Assembly: GCA_017459605.1 (NCBI GenBank)
Contig: JAFUCQ010000025.1
Location: forward strand, 1-56,607
Length of the DNA stretch: 56,607 nucleotides
Direction: 5' to 3'
From: Atopobiaceae bacterium
Lineage (GTDB): Bacteria; Actinomycetota; Coriobacteriia; Coriobacteriales; Atopobiaceae
Shown: positions 26,586 to 34,949 of the stretch, one piece after another
How positions within the stretch are numbered: position 1 is the first letter of the stretch
Layout of the letters: each line of letters starts with the position of its first letter
Notes under the pieces: model-generated
Database searches by the model: none
The model's input: the letters and a program-made list of their open reading frames with translations, nothing else
Told to the model about the DNA's origin: nothing
Made by a program: the position numbers and the translations under genes

Positions 26586-28058
26586 ATGGCTATCAACGAT
26601 CTGAGAAGTGCTCTTGAGTTACTCGAGTCCATGCCTGGACAGCTCCTCACCACTGACACCGAGGTCGATCCCGAGGCTGAGGTCTCTGGTGTATATCGCC
26701 GCGTAGGTGCCGGTGGCACCGTTATGCGCCCCACCAAAGAAGGCCCTGCAATGCTCTTCAATAAGGTCAAGGGCTTTGATGATGCTCGCGTAGCTATTGG
26801 TTTGCTCGCGAGTCGCAAGCGCGTTGCTGCCCTTCTCGACATGCCCGAGAAGACCCTCGGTCTTGAGCTGGGCAAGAAGCTTCAGGAGACCATTCCTCAC
26901 GAGCTCGTAGCCGACGGCGAGCCTGTTCCTGCACAAGAAGTTGTCTACAAGGCAGACGACCCCGGATTTGACCTGCGCAAACTCATTCCTGCTCCCACCA
27001 ACACTCCTGAAGACGCTGGTCCCTACATCACCATGGGTCTTGTTTCAGGATCGAGCCCCGATGGCTCCATGAGCGACGTTACCATCCACCGTCTGTGCAT
27101 TGAGAGCGAAAACACCATCGGCATGTTTATCACGCCGGGTTCCCGCCACATTGGTGCTTTCTTTGATCAGTGGAAAGAGACGGGCAAGGACATGCCCATC
27201 ACCATCTCCATTGGTATGGATCCTGCCATCTATATCGGCGCATGCTTTGAGGCTCCCACCACACCGCTGGGCTACAACGAGCTCCAGATTGCTGGCGCCA
27301 TCCGCGGCGAGGCCGTCAAGGTTGCCAAGGGTCTCACGGTTGACGAGACCTGCATTGCTAACGCCGAGTACGTTATCGAGGGCTATCTGAGCGTAACCGA
27401 GACCATCGAAGAGGATATCAACTCTGGTACCGGCAAGGCTATGCCTGAGTTCCCCGGCTACACCGGTGGTGCCAAGCTCCTGCCTGTCATCAACGTTACC
27501 TGCGTGACTACCCGCACCAACCCCATCATGCAGTCCTGCATTGGTCCGTCACACGAGCACGTCTCCATGGCCGGCCTTCCCACCGAGGCTTCTATCTTCA
27601 AGATGGTCGACACCGCGATTCCGGGACGCCTGCTCAACGTTCACGCAGCTCCTTGCGGCGGTGGCAAGTTTGTGGCCGTGCTGCAGTTCAAGAAGGGTGC
27701 CGCTTCTGACGAGGGACGTCAGCGCAACGCCGCTATGCTTGCCTTCTCAGCCTTTGGCGAGCTCAAGCACGTCTTCTTGGTCGACGAAGACGTTGACATC
27801 TTTGATATGAACGACGTCATGTGGGCTATGACCACACGCTTCCAAGCAGATGTTGACGTTATCACCATTCCGGGCTGCCACTGCCACGTGCTCGATCCGT
27901 CCAACGACAATGCCATGTCTCCCTCCATTCGCGAGCACGGCATTGCCACCAAGGCAATCTTTGACTGCACGGTTCCGTACAGCCTCAAAGACCGCTTCCA
28001 GCGCTCCCAGTTCCTCGAGATTGATGAGGACAAGTGGGCAACTGAGCTCGAAGCTTAA
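26586..28058 (+). CDS. UbiD-family hydroxyarylate decarboxylase, LpdC-like (gene 1)
   Basis: The 490-residue protein closely resembles gallate/protocatechuate decarboxylase LpdC in remembered sequence, including VDPEAEVSGVYRRVGAGGTV, APTNTPEDAGPYITMG, VTIHRLCIESE, GKAMPEFPGYTG and VDEDVDIFDMNDVMW. UbiD enzymes use prenylated FMN, made by a UbiX/LpdB enzyme, to decarboxylate aromatic acids non-oxidatively. No ubiX-like gene is in the window. AGGAGG precedes the ATG at 26586. A MerR gene precedes it and a DASS transporter follows. The exact substrate is not readable from sequence. Confidence 0.88.
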   Translation: MAINDLRSALELLESMPGQLLTTDTEVDPEAEVSGVYRRVGAGGTVMRPTKEGPAMLFNKVKGFDDARVAIGLLASRKRVAALLDMPEKTLGLELGKKLQETIPHELVADGEPVPAQEVVYKADDPGFDLRKLIPAPTNTPEDAGPYITMGLVSGSSPDGSMSDVTIHRLCIESENTIGMFITPGSRHIGAFFDQWKETGKDMPITISIGMDPAIYIGACFEAPTTPLGYNELQIAGAIRGEAVKVAKGLTVDETCIANAEYVIEGYLSVTETIEEDINSGTGKAMPEFPGYTGGAKLLPVINVTCVTTRTNPIMQSCIGPSHEHVSMAGLPTEASIFKMVDTAIPGRLLNVHAAPCGGGKFVAVLQFKKGAASDEGRQRNAAMLAFSAFGELKHVFLVDEDVDIFDMNDVMWAMTTRFQADVDVITIPGCHCHVLDPSNDNAMSPSIREHGIATKAIFDCTVPYSLKDRFQRSQFLEIDEDKWATELEA

Positions 28059-28070
28059 TCGAATGTAGTT

Positions 28071-28104
28071 GGTGCCTGCCTGCAGATGCAGGCAGGCACC
28101 GTTT
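28071..28104 (+). terminator. Strong hairpin after ubiD-like gene 1
   Basis: GGTGCCTGCCTGCA and TGCAGGCAGGCACC pair perfectly (14 bp, 2-base loop). The T-tract is weak (GTTTG), so it may act as attenuator or processing element between the decarboxylase and transporter genes. Confidence 0.65.
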
Positions 28105-28237
28105 GATTGTCAAGCAGCCATGCTTGGTTTGAACAGCATCATCTTTGTACCAACTGAATGTTTGCGGGTTTGTGCATGCCCGCTTCGAAAGTCCTGCCAC
28201 ATACGTGGACAGGGTCACCTTTACCGAGGGGAAAACC

Positions 28238-29629
28238 ATGAAACTTGATAAAAGAGGCATTGGCCTTATTGCGGGAATCCTTGTAGGTGCACTCATTTGG
28301 TTTGCGCCACTCAACAATCTTGCTGAAATCTCTGCCCAAGGCCAGCAGTGCCTTGCACTCACACTCATGACCGTTGTTTTCTGGGCAACTGGTGTTGCTC
28401 AACCTGCGTTTATCAGTGCAATTTATCTTGCATTGCTGGTGCTTTTCCAAGTAGCTGAAACGTCGGTCATATTCCGGTCGTGGTCGACCATGAACATGTG
28501 GATGGTCATTGGTGCGTACCTGATTGCAGCTGGCGTTAAAGGGTCAGGTTTGGGCGAGCGCATAGCTTATTGGTTCTCAATCAAGTTCATTCACAACTGG
28601 CGCTCACTCGTTATTTGGATTTTTATCATCTCCATCGTTTTGTCCATTCTGATCCCGCACCCCTTCCCGCGCTGCTTCATGCTCTTGGCGGTTATGATGG
28701 TTGTTGCAGACGCAGCCAAGATGAGCGAGGCAGACAAGGTCAAGGTTGGCTTCTTGATTTTTGCAGCAGCAGCTCCTACTGGCATGTTCCTCATTACGGG
28801 TGACTCCACCCTTGGTCCGCTTGTTGCTTCTTACTGCGATGGCGGAGAGCTTTCGTACTTTGCATGGATTATCGACATGATTGTTCCTATGGCAGTTGCT
28901 ACTATCGGTACGCTCTTGCTGGGTCTGTTCCTCTTCAAGCCTGAGAAAGAGATTGTTATTGACAAGGCAGAAGTTCAGGCTAAGGCAGATGAGCTTGGTC
29001 CCGTATCCATTAAAGAAAAGCGCGTTATCGTTTGGATTGTCATTGCAGTTGCCCTTTGGCTCACGGGTTCAATGACGGGTCTATCCATTGGCTTTGTAAC
29101 CCTGCTGATTGGTGCTCTCATGGCGCTTCCCTACATTGGTGAGGTCTTGACGCCGGGTGACTGGAATACCGTTCCTATGAATACCCTCGTCTTCTTGACG
29201 GCGGCTATGGCTATTGGCACCGTTGGTGGCGAGACGGGCATGAATCAGTGGATTGCAGACGTTGTTCTTCCCAGTACGGTTCCCGACAATATCTTTGTCT
29301 TGACCCTGCTTATCACCGCTATCACCGTCGTTATTCACATGTTTATGGGATCGGTAATGGCTGTGTTGGGCATCTGTATCCCGGCATTTTTGACCTTTAC
29401 CGCAGGCACCGATATCAGCCCCACTGCTATTGCATTCATCGTCTTCTCGGCCATCAACATTCACTATATCCTGCCCTTCCATAACTTGGCAATTCTCGTT
29501 GGTGTTGGCAAAGATGGTGGCGGATACAGTGCGAGTGAGTGCATCAAGATGGGCGTGCCACTGACCGTGCTTGTGTTCATTGTCACGATGGTTGAGGCTC
29601 TGTGGTTCCATATCTTGGGTCTGATGTAA
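28238..29629 (+). CDS. DASS/SLC13-family anion transporter
   Basis: The 463-residue protein has about 11-12 helices with the DASS layout. It includes FWATGVAQPAFISAIYLALL, the hairpin region HPFPRCFMLLAVMMV, ITGDSTLGPLVASY, and the C-terminal MFMGSVMAVLGICIPAFL with NIHYILPFHNLAILVG. DASS carriers import di- and tricarboxylates or sulfate with sodium. Here the gene sits between two aromatic-acid decarboxylase units, so uptake of the decarboxylase substrate is a reasonable inference. Start chosen at 28238 after GAGGGG; the frame extends upstream to 28145 without a good ribosome site. Confidence 0.85.
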   Translation: MKLDKRGIGLIAGILVGALIWFAPLNNLAEISAQGQQCLALTLMTVVFWATGVAQPAFISAIYLALLVLFQVAETSVIFRSWSTMNMWMVIGAYLIAAGVKGSGLGERIAYWFSIKFIHNWRSLVIWIFIISIVLSILIPHPFPRCFMLLAVMMVVADAAKMSEADKVKVGFLIFAAAAPTGMFLITGDSTLGPLVASYCDGGELSYFAWIIDMIVPMAVATIGTLLLGLFLFKPEKEIVIDKAEVQAKADELGPVSIKEKRVIVWIVIAVALWLTGSMTGLSIGFVTLLIGALMALPYIGEVLTPGDWNTVPMNTLVFLTAAMAIGTVGGETGMNQWIADVVLPSTVPDNIFVLTLLITAITVVIHMFMGSVMAVLGICIPAFLTFTAGTDISPTAIAFIVFSAINIHYILPFHNLAILVGVGKDGGGYSASECIKMGVPLTVLVFIVTMVEALWFHILGLM

Positions 29630-29707
29630 GTGAGCGTACATGAAGATGGCTGCTGAGGTTTTGAGCAGGCATCGCACTGAGGGATGAATTGGATTCTTCC
29701 TCCATCC

Positions 29708-29745
29708 AGCCGGCTGGTGTATCTATGACACCAGCCGGTTTGTTT
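29708..29745 (+). terminator. Terminator after DASS transporter
   Basis: CCGGCTGGTGT and ACACCAGCCGG pair perfectly around ATCTAT, followed by TTTGTTTG. It may also serve the convergent cysK side. Confidence 0.8.
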
Positions 29746-29822
29746 GTCGAGCAAAGCGAAGTTTGTGTGTCGACCCAAGCGAACGGAGGAGCAGTGCTCA
29801 TCTTTTGCGATGGACATCTGCA

Positions 29823-29933
29823 GCTTTTAGCGGTGTGCAATCAGCCAAATAAACCTGTAGCTTTTAGCGGTGTGCAATCAGCCAAATAAACCTGTAGCTT
29901 TTAGCGGTGTGCAATCAGCCAAATAAACCTGTA
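29823..29933. repeat. 37-bp tandem repeat crossing the cysK stop codon
   Basis: Three identical 37-bp units begin GCTTTTAGCGGTGTGCAATC. The unit at 29897-29933 contains the end of cysK, with its stop at 29915-29917; the other two extend downstream of the gene. Confidence 0.97.
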
Positions 29934-30844
29934 GAGATGTAGCGCTCTCCTGTGTCAGGAAGAAGAACCACAATGGTTTTCTCGGCATAATCGTCTCGTT
30001 TGGCGAGCTGTATTGCAGCATAGACAGCAGCACCAGACGAAATACCTACCAAGATGCCCTCGTGTTTTGCTAAGAGACGAGCTGTCTCATACGCGTCATC
30101 ATTTGAAACGGGGAGTATCTCGTCGTAGACGTCTGTGTTGAGTACCTCGGGCACAAAGCCAGCTCCGATGCCCTGAATCTTGTGAGGACCAGCAGGACCC
30201 CCAGAAAGGACGGGGGAGGACTCAGGTTCTACGGCCACAACGCGAAGCTCAGGATTCTTTCCTTTGAGAAAGCTTCCTGTTCCAGTCAGGGTGCCTCCCG
30301 TGCCAACTCCCGCAACAAAGACATCGATGTGTCCTTCCGTATCTTCCCAGATTTCTGGACCCGTGCTTGCAAAATGGGCTTTGGGGTTAGCGGGATTTAC
30401 AAACTGACCTGCAAGAATGCTGTTGGGAGTTTCTGCGGCAAGCTCTTCTGCTTGAGCAATAGCGCCTTTCATTCCTGCTTTTCCATCAGTAAGAACGATG
30501 GTAGCCCCGTAGGCCGAAGCCAATGCTCGGCGCTCCACTGACATAGTTTCCGGCATGGTGAGGATGACGTGATAGCCTCGAGCTGCTGCAACTGCAGCGA
30601 GTGCAATGCCGGTGTTGCCTGAGGTGGGCTCAATGATTGTTGCGCCAGCAGTGAGACGACCAGACGCTTCTGCGTCATCGATAATGGTCTGAGCGACACG
30701 ATCTTTGACCGAACCTGCCATGTTGAAATACTCGAGTTTCGCGACAAGGCGCGCTTTGAGTTTGAACTTTTGTTCCATGTGGGTGAGTTCGAGCAAAGGG
30801 GTATGGCCAATAAGCTGGTCTGCAGATGTATAGATATGTCCCAT
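29915..30844 (-). CDS. cysK: Cysteine synthase (O-acetylserine sulfhydrylase)
   Basis: The 309-residue PLP enzyme has the lysine motif AGSVKDR, the substrate loop [11 protein letters not shown], the phosphate-binding [20 protein letters not shown] and SSGAA. It makes cysteine from O-acetylserine and sulfide. The start at 30844 follows AAGGAGA. No cysE is adjacent. Length and motifs are typical of CysK rather than cystathionine beta-synthase. Confidence 0.92.
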   Translation of the reverse strand: MGHIYTSADQLIGHTPLLELTHMEQKFKLKARLVAKLEYFNMAGSVKDRVAQTIIDDAEASGRLTAGATIIEPTSGNTGIALAAVAAARGYHVILTMPETMSVERRALASAYGATIVLTDGKAGMKGAIAQAEELAAETPNSILAGQFVNPANPKAHFASTGPEIWEDTEGHIDVFVAGVGTGGTLTGTGSFLKGKNPELRVVAVEPESSPVLSGGPAGPHKIQGIGAGFVPEVLNTDVYDEILPVSNDDAYETARLLAKHEGILVGISSGAAVYAAIQLAKRDDYAEKTIVVLLPDTGERYISTGLFG

Positions 30845-30943
30845 GAGAATCTCCTTTATGCACACTCGCAGCCCATAAATAATACCTAGCAGTTTACTAT
30901 GAATTAGAGATATTAAACAAGGGACTTTCTCTTTTGGAGGTCG

Positions 30944-31846
30944 TTACACCTGTGGAGGCACGGGAAGCAAAGAGTCGTCGGTTACCTCTGCTTTAATCTG
31001 AATGTTGCAAAAATCAACATGATGCTCATCATCGTAGTAGGTCTCGTCGAGCAGATTGCAGTCGTAGGCATCACCAGAAAGGGTAACACCATGTCGCGCG
31101 GCCCATGGAAGCAAGAAGTCAGCCCAGCTGGTGTCATAGGGCATGCCCCATCGGGTGTAGCAGAGATACTGACCTGCAGGAAGGACCTCAATATGAGACG
31201 ATGTGTCGCTTGTCTCGAGTATCTCGCCCTGATCAATGATGATAAATATGCCCGCGCCTACCATCGCATCAGCGCTGTTGAGTGAATCCAAACAGATGCG
31301 AGTTCCAAATCCACGGCTCGGAATACGACCCATTTCACGGAGGACCTGCCAGCAGTGTGCCAACGTAACGTGGAGTACCACGCGGTCTACCGGCCGATCT
31401 TCTGTGGGAAAGGGAGTAAACAATACACGACGTTCAGGAAACGAGCGAATGATGGGTTGCTCTAAATAGCGCTCACCCGTGTGAACCTCGGTATAAAAGT
31501 CCATGCGCAAGGAAATGTTGCGGCGCAAGCGATTGAGGTCATCAACGTGTCGGTCAACAAGGTCGCGCTGATTTCTCATGAGGTCAATCATGAGCTCGGG
31601 ACTACGACTTGCAAGCGCATCATGGATTTGATCAAGGGGTACGGCGAGGTCTTTGAGCAGGCAAATCTCTCTTAGCTTAGGAATTTGAGTCGCTGCATAG
31701 AGACGATATCCGTTGTCCTCAACATGAGCAGGTTTGAACAGGTCAATCTTGTCGTAGTAAATGAGTGTTTGGCGTGAAAGTCCATGCATGGCCGCCATCT
31801 CGCCGATTGAATAATAAGTTCGCTTATCTCGCGCGCTCTCATCCAT
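30944..31846 (-). CDS. MerR-family regulator with GyrI-like domain (second copy)
   Basis: The 300-residue homologue of the regulator at 25542 shares IGEMAAMHGLSRQTLIYYDKIDLFKPA, the coiled linker, and the effector domain with the ending CNLLDETYYDDEHHVDFCNI versus LCLLDTNFHDDEHQEDFCRL in the first copy. The shared DDEH block is a subfamily signature. The start at 31846 follows GGGGGC. It is codirectional with the UbiD gene upstream (32526-33989) but separated by a repeat-rich 679-base gap. By analogy it probably controls that decarboxylase. Confidence 0.85.
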   Translation of the reverse strand: MDESARDKRTYYSIGEMAAMHGLSRQTLIYYDKIDLFKPAHVEDNGYRLYAATQIPKLREICLLKDLAVPLDQIHDALASRSPELMIDLMRNQRDLVDRHVDDLNRLRRNISLRMDFYTEVHTGERYLEQPIIRSFPERRVLFTPFPTEDRPVDRVVLHVTLAHCWQVLREMGRIPSRGFGTRICLDSLNSADAMVGAGIFIIIDQGEILETSDTSSHIEVLPAGQYLCYTRWGMPYDTSWADFLLPWAARHGVTLSGDAYDCNLLDETYYDDEHHVDFCNIQIKAEVTDDSLLPVPPQV

Positions 31847-32069
31847 GCTTGCCCCCAATCACACCCTCTATTTCTACCACAAGAAATGAGAAGTACGAAT
31901 GGCTAAACGAGGAACGGTTTATCAGCTCAGCAAGAGAAGGCAATCAACTGAAATCAGCTCTAATTAAACTAATGAGGAATAGTGTTTCTAGGAATCAATG
32001 TAAAGATTCATGGTTAAACATCTCGGAGATGTCTACTCATTTTGTTTTTGACACAAAAATCAGCTCTGA

Positions 32070-32223
32070 GTGACACTTTTTGACGATTTTCTGGGTTTTG
32101 CAGGTGCTATTTCACTACCCGGGAAATACAACACCTGTATTGTTGCAGGTAAAGTCTGGTCCCTTAATAGAGCATACATTAACGGACTACTCTGAAACCC
32201 AGAAAATCGTCAAAAAGTGTCAC
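32070..32223. mobile_element. MITE-like element with perfect 29-bp terminal inverted repeats
   Basis: Arms at 32070-32098 and 32195-32223 are exact inverted copies starting GTGACACTTTTTGACG. The 96-base interior has smaller inverted repeats (CAGGTG/CACCTG, ATTTC/GGAAAT) and no open frame. No clear target-site duplication is visible. It could be a non-autonomous transposon or a large structured RNA element. Confidence 0.55.
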
Positions 32224-32328
32224 TACGGACGGCTTTTCCCGTCAAGGTGACGTGGCGACTTGCAAAACGAGAATCGCTTATACAATGACGATGGATTACA
32301 CAATGACGAGAGTTTGCAAAACGTTGCA

Positions 32329-32360
32329 CATTTACTTACACGCTGCACATTTACTCACAC
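32329..32360. repeat. 17-bp direct repeat near the 3' end of ubiD-like gene 2
   Basis: TGCACATTTACTYACAC occurs twice in a row in the spacer that also holds the MITE-like element. No gene is seen in 31847-32525. Confidence 0.6.
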
Positions 32361-32403
32361 AAAAAAACCAAGCATCGCTGGGTGCGTTAACAGCGATGCT
32401 TGG
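32360..32403 (-). terminator. Rho-independent terminator of ubiD-like gene 2
   Basis: CCAAGCATCGCTG and CAGCGATGCTTGG pair perfectly over a 10-base loop. Plus-strand A7 at its left end gives a U-tract in the minus-strand transcript. Confidence 0.9.
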
Positions 32404-32525
32404 CTTTAGTGCCTCAGTCGTCGCAAGACTGAGACCTCAGAGAGCTGAGCTGCCCTTCCGTGGGTTTATACCGCGTGCAATAGCAGGCGAGAAACCCCAG
32501 CTGCTCTCGGAGAAAGCACATCAAA

Positions 32526-33989
32526 CTACAGGACCTCTGCCCACTTGTCCATATCGATGTCCATGAACTTGGAACGATTGAAGCGATCCTTCTGGTCATA
32601 CGGCACGGTGCAGTCGTAGATAGTCTTGCAGGCAATGCCGTGGTCACGGATGGAGTAGGAGTTGCCCGGATCATTGGAGGGATCGAGCGGGTGGCAGCGG
32701 ACGCCCGGAATCATAATGGTGTCAACGTCTGCCTGGAAGCGCGTGTGCATTGCCCAGATAACGTCTTTCAGGTCGAACGGATCGACATCCTCATCAACCA
32801 GCCACACCTGCTTGAGCTCGGGGAATGCCGTGAAGGCAACAAGAGCTGCCTGGCGCTGACGGCCTTCGTCAGAGGGCATGGTCTTCTTGAACTGGATAAC
32901 GGCCATGTACTTGCCGCCGCCGGGGGCTGCTGCATGAACGTTGAGAACACGGCCGGGCATAGCGCGCTCGCACATGGAAAGAATCGAGGCCTCGGTGGGG
33001 ATGCCTGCCATGTTAACGTGCTCTTCCGACGGACCAATGCACGACTGCATGATGGGGTTCTTGCGGGTGGTTACAGCCTTAACCTTAATAAGCGGGAGGC
33101 TCGGGTTGGCAGCGCCCGTGTAGCCCGGGAACTCAGGCATGGCCTTGCCAGTGCCGGTGTTTTGGTCCTCAACCACGCGGACGTCGGGGAGAAGCTCGCC
33201 CTCAATAACGTACTCAGCGTTGGCAATGCACTTCTCGTCGATGGTGAGGCATTGTGCCAGTTTAACAGGCTCGCCGCGAAGAGCGCCTGCAATCTGCAGC
33301 TCGTCATAGCCCAGAGGAGTGGTGGGCGGCTCGAAGCAAGCACCAATCTCGATGGCGGGGTCAACACCAATGGAGATGGAAATAGGAAGACCCTTGCCGG
33401 CGTTCTCTGCCTTCTCACGGAAGACGGTGAGGTGACGAGCACCCGGGACAAAGTACATCGAAATGGTGTCTTCGCTCTGCAGGCACAGACGGTGGATGGT
33501 CACGTCGGTGTCGCCATTCTCGGGGTCAGTGGCATAGCACATACCCATGGTAACGTAGGGACCTGCATCCTCTTCAGTGTTGGTGGGAGCGGGAATAATC
33601 TTGCGGATGTCAAAACCGGGGTCCTCTGCCTTGTATACAACCTCTTGGCAGGGAGCTTCGTCAACAACCTCAGGCTTAACTGGATTCTGCACAGCCTTGT
33701 TGAGCAGGTGGCCGAGGTTCTCGGGCTCAGTGTCGAGCAGATATGCTACGCGCTTGCGGCTGGCGAGAAGACCAATGACAACGCGTGCATCGGGGTGACC
33801 CTTGACGTTGTTGAATACGAGAGCGGGACCCTCTTTGGTGGGACGCATAACGGTGCCGCCAGCACCAACGTGACGATAGACGCCAGAGACTTCTGCCTTG
33901 GGATCGACTTCGATGTCGGTCTCGAGATACTGCCCCTCAATACCTTTGAGTAACTCGAGTGCACTTCTGAGGTCTGTAACCTTTGCCAT
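32526..33989 (-). CDS. UbiD-family hydroxyarylate decarboxylase, LpdC-like (gene 2)
   Basis: The 487-residue paralogue of the enzyme at 26586 has the same landmarks: VDPKAEVSGVYRHVGAGGTV, APTNTEEDAGPYVTMG, VTIHRLCLQSE, GKAMPEFPGYTG, IMQSCIGPSEEH and VDEDVDPFDLKDVIW. Prenyl-FMN-dependent decarboxylation of a phenolic acid is inferred. AAAGG precedes the ATG. It lies divergent from, and about 4.5 kb away from, the first decarboxylase, each unit having its own MerR regulator. The two paralogues probably differ in substrate or inducer. Confidence 0.88.
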   Translation of the reverse strand: MAKVTDLRSALELLKGIEGQYLETDIEVDPKAEVSGVYRHVGAGGTVMRPTKEGPALVFNNVKGHPDARVVIGLLASRKRVAYLLDTEPENLGHLLNKAVQNPVKPEVVDEAPCQEVVYKAEDPGFDIRKIIPAPTNTEEDAGPYVTMGMCYATDPENGDTDVTIHRLCLQSEDTISMYFVPGARHLTVFREKAENAGKGLPISISIGVDPAIEIGACFEPPTTPLGYDELQIAGALRGEPVKLAQCLTIDEKCIANAEYVIEGELLPDVRVVEDQNTGTGKAMPEFPGYTGAANPSLPLIKVKAVTTRKNPIMQSCIGPSEEHVNMAGIPTEASILSMCERAMPGRVLNVHAAAPGGGKYMAVIQFKKTMPSDEGRQRQAALVAFTAFPELKQVWLVDEDVDPFDLKDVIWAMHTRFQADVDTIMIPGVRCHPLDPSNDPGNSYSIRDHGIACKTIYDCTVPYDQKDRFNRSKFMDIDMDKWAEVL

Positions 33990-34025
33990 GACTAACCCCT
34001 TTCCTTGCCAAACTCTACGTTCGTC

Positions 34026-34042
34026 GAACCCTCACAGGGTTC
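34026..34042 (-). promoter_or_regulatory. Inverted repeat upstream of ubiD-like gene 2
   Basis: GAACCCT and AGGGTTC form a perfect dyad with a 3-base centre, 37-53 bases upstream of the decarboxylase start. It has the same centre size as the dyad upstream of gene 1 but a different core, so it is a candidate operator for the second MerR protein. Confidence 0.4.
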
Positions 34043-34283
34043 TTCCTATGGCTGTTATGCTCAGGCGTGTTGCCCGTATAAGGTCAAGCCCAAACTCGGT
34101 AATCGGCGAGTGGCACACAGAATAAAGTTGAGATTAATTCCACTGGATTTCACGTGCGTTATGAAAACAGTGGAGTTTTGTTATGACTGATTGGAATAAC
34201 TAAACCATGACTTTTGAATAGTTTGAGGTATAGCGACTATACGGTTGTACGAGGATTTACATGCTACATGTGCGATGGTAATT

Positions 34284-34340
34284 GGCGAGCAGGTCGACAA
34301 TCGCTCAGCAGGTCGACAATCTCTGAGGAGGTCGGCAATT
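34284..34340. repeat. 19-bp tandem repeat, three units
   Basis: Three imperfect units built on GAGCAGGTCGACAATC lie in the 484-base gap 33990-34473, which otherwise shows no gene. Confidence 0.8.
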
Positions 34341-34473
34341 GGTGAGCATGGTTGTTGAGAGGCTCAAACTTCAAACCTCGAGTTGCCTATAAATGTCGGA
34401 TGCAACGTATGCTTTTTTGAGTAATAATGGTTCCTCATTTAATAAGCTACGCCGATTGAATTGAGGGATTGTT

Positions 34474-34707
34474 ATGGCGGTTGAAATACTTGGCACTGTT
34501 GCAAGCCTTTGTGTGCTCGGGTCGTTTCTTCTGAATGGCGAGATGAGCATCAGATCAGCAAATATTGTTGGTGCCCTTTTGTTTGTTATATACGGGATAA
34601 TAATCAAGTCGTTTAGCATCACCCTTTGTAATGCTGCGCTTATCGTGGTTCACCTCGTCAAGTTTGTAAAAATGCGTAAGCAACAGCAATCCCAAGCGGG
34701 CAGGTGA
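34474..34707 (+). CDS. Small three-helix membrane protein
   Basis: The 77-residue protein has hydrophobic segments at about residues 3-20, 29-45 and 47-66 and a basic Gln-rich tail. The order LGTVASLCVLGSFLL, MSIRSANIVGALLFVIYGI and CNAALIVVHLVKF resembles one repeat unit of YgjV/CBU_0592-type small membrane proteins. Function unknown. The ATG is preceded by GAGGGA. Confidence 0.65.
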   Translation: MAVEILGTVASLCVLGSFLLNGEMSIRSANIVGALLFVIYGIIIKSFSITLCNAALIVVHLVKFVKMRKQQQSQAGR

Positions 34708-34949
34708 GCGCGAGTCAAGCGGAAAGTGAGTACGAGGTCGCTCACAGATAATCGCCCAATCACAACGCACAAACTACTAAACTAATAACTAAAGCGTCAC
34801 AACTCATCAGTTTTTTCTCAACATTGTTTGAGAAAATGAGGTGAGCAATGGTGGCGCTTACGGTCAAGGTTAGAGATGCGTGATGTAGCCACGTGAGCTC
34901 ACGGTGGCTTTTGCGCATGTGAATGGCTACATATATGCAAGGAGTATGC

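Noticed and set aside
32640-33953. 437-codon open frame on the plus strand across the second UbiD gene
   Set aside because: It is the antisense shadow of a well-supported decarboxylase; no domain or good start.
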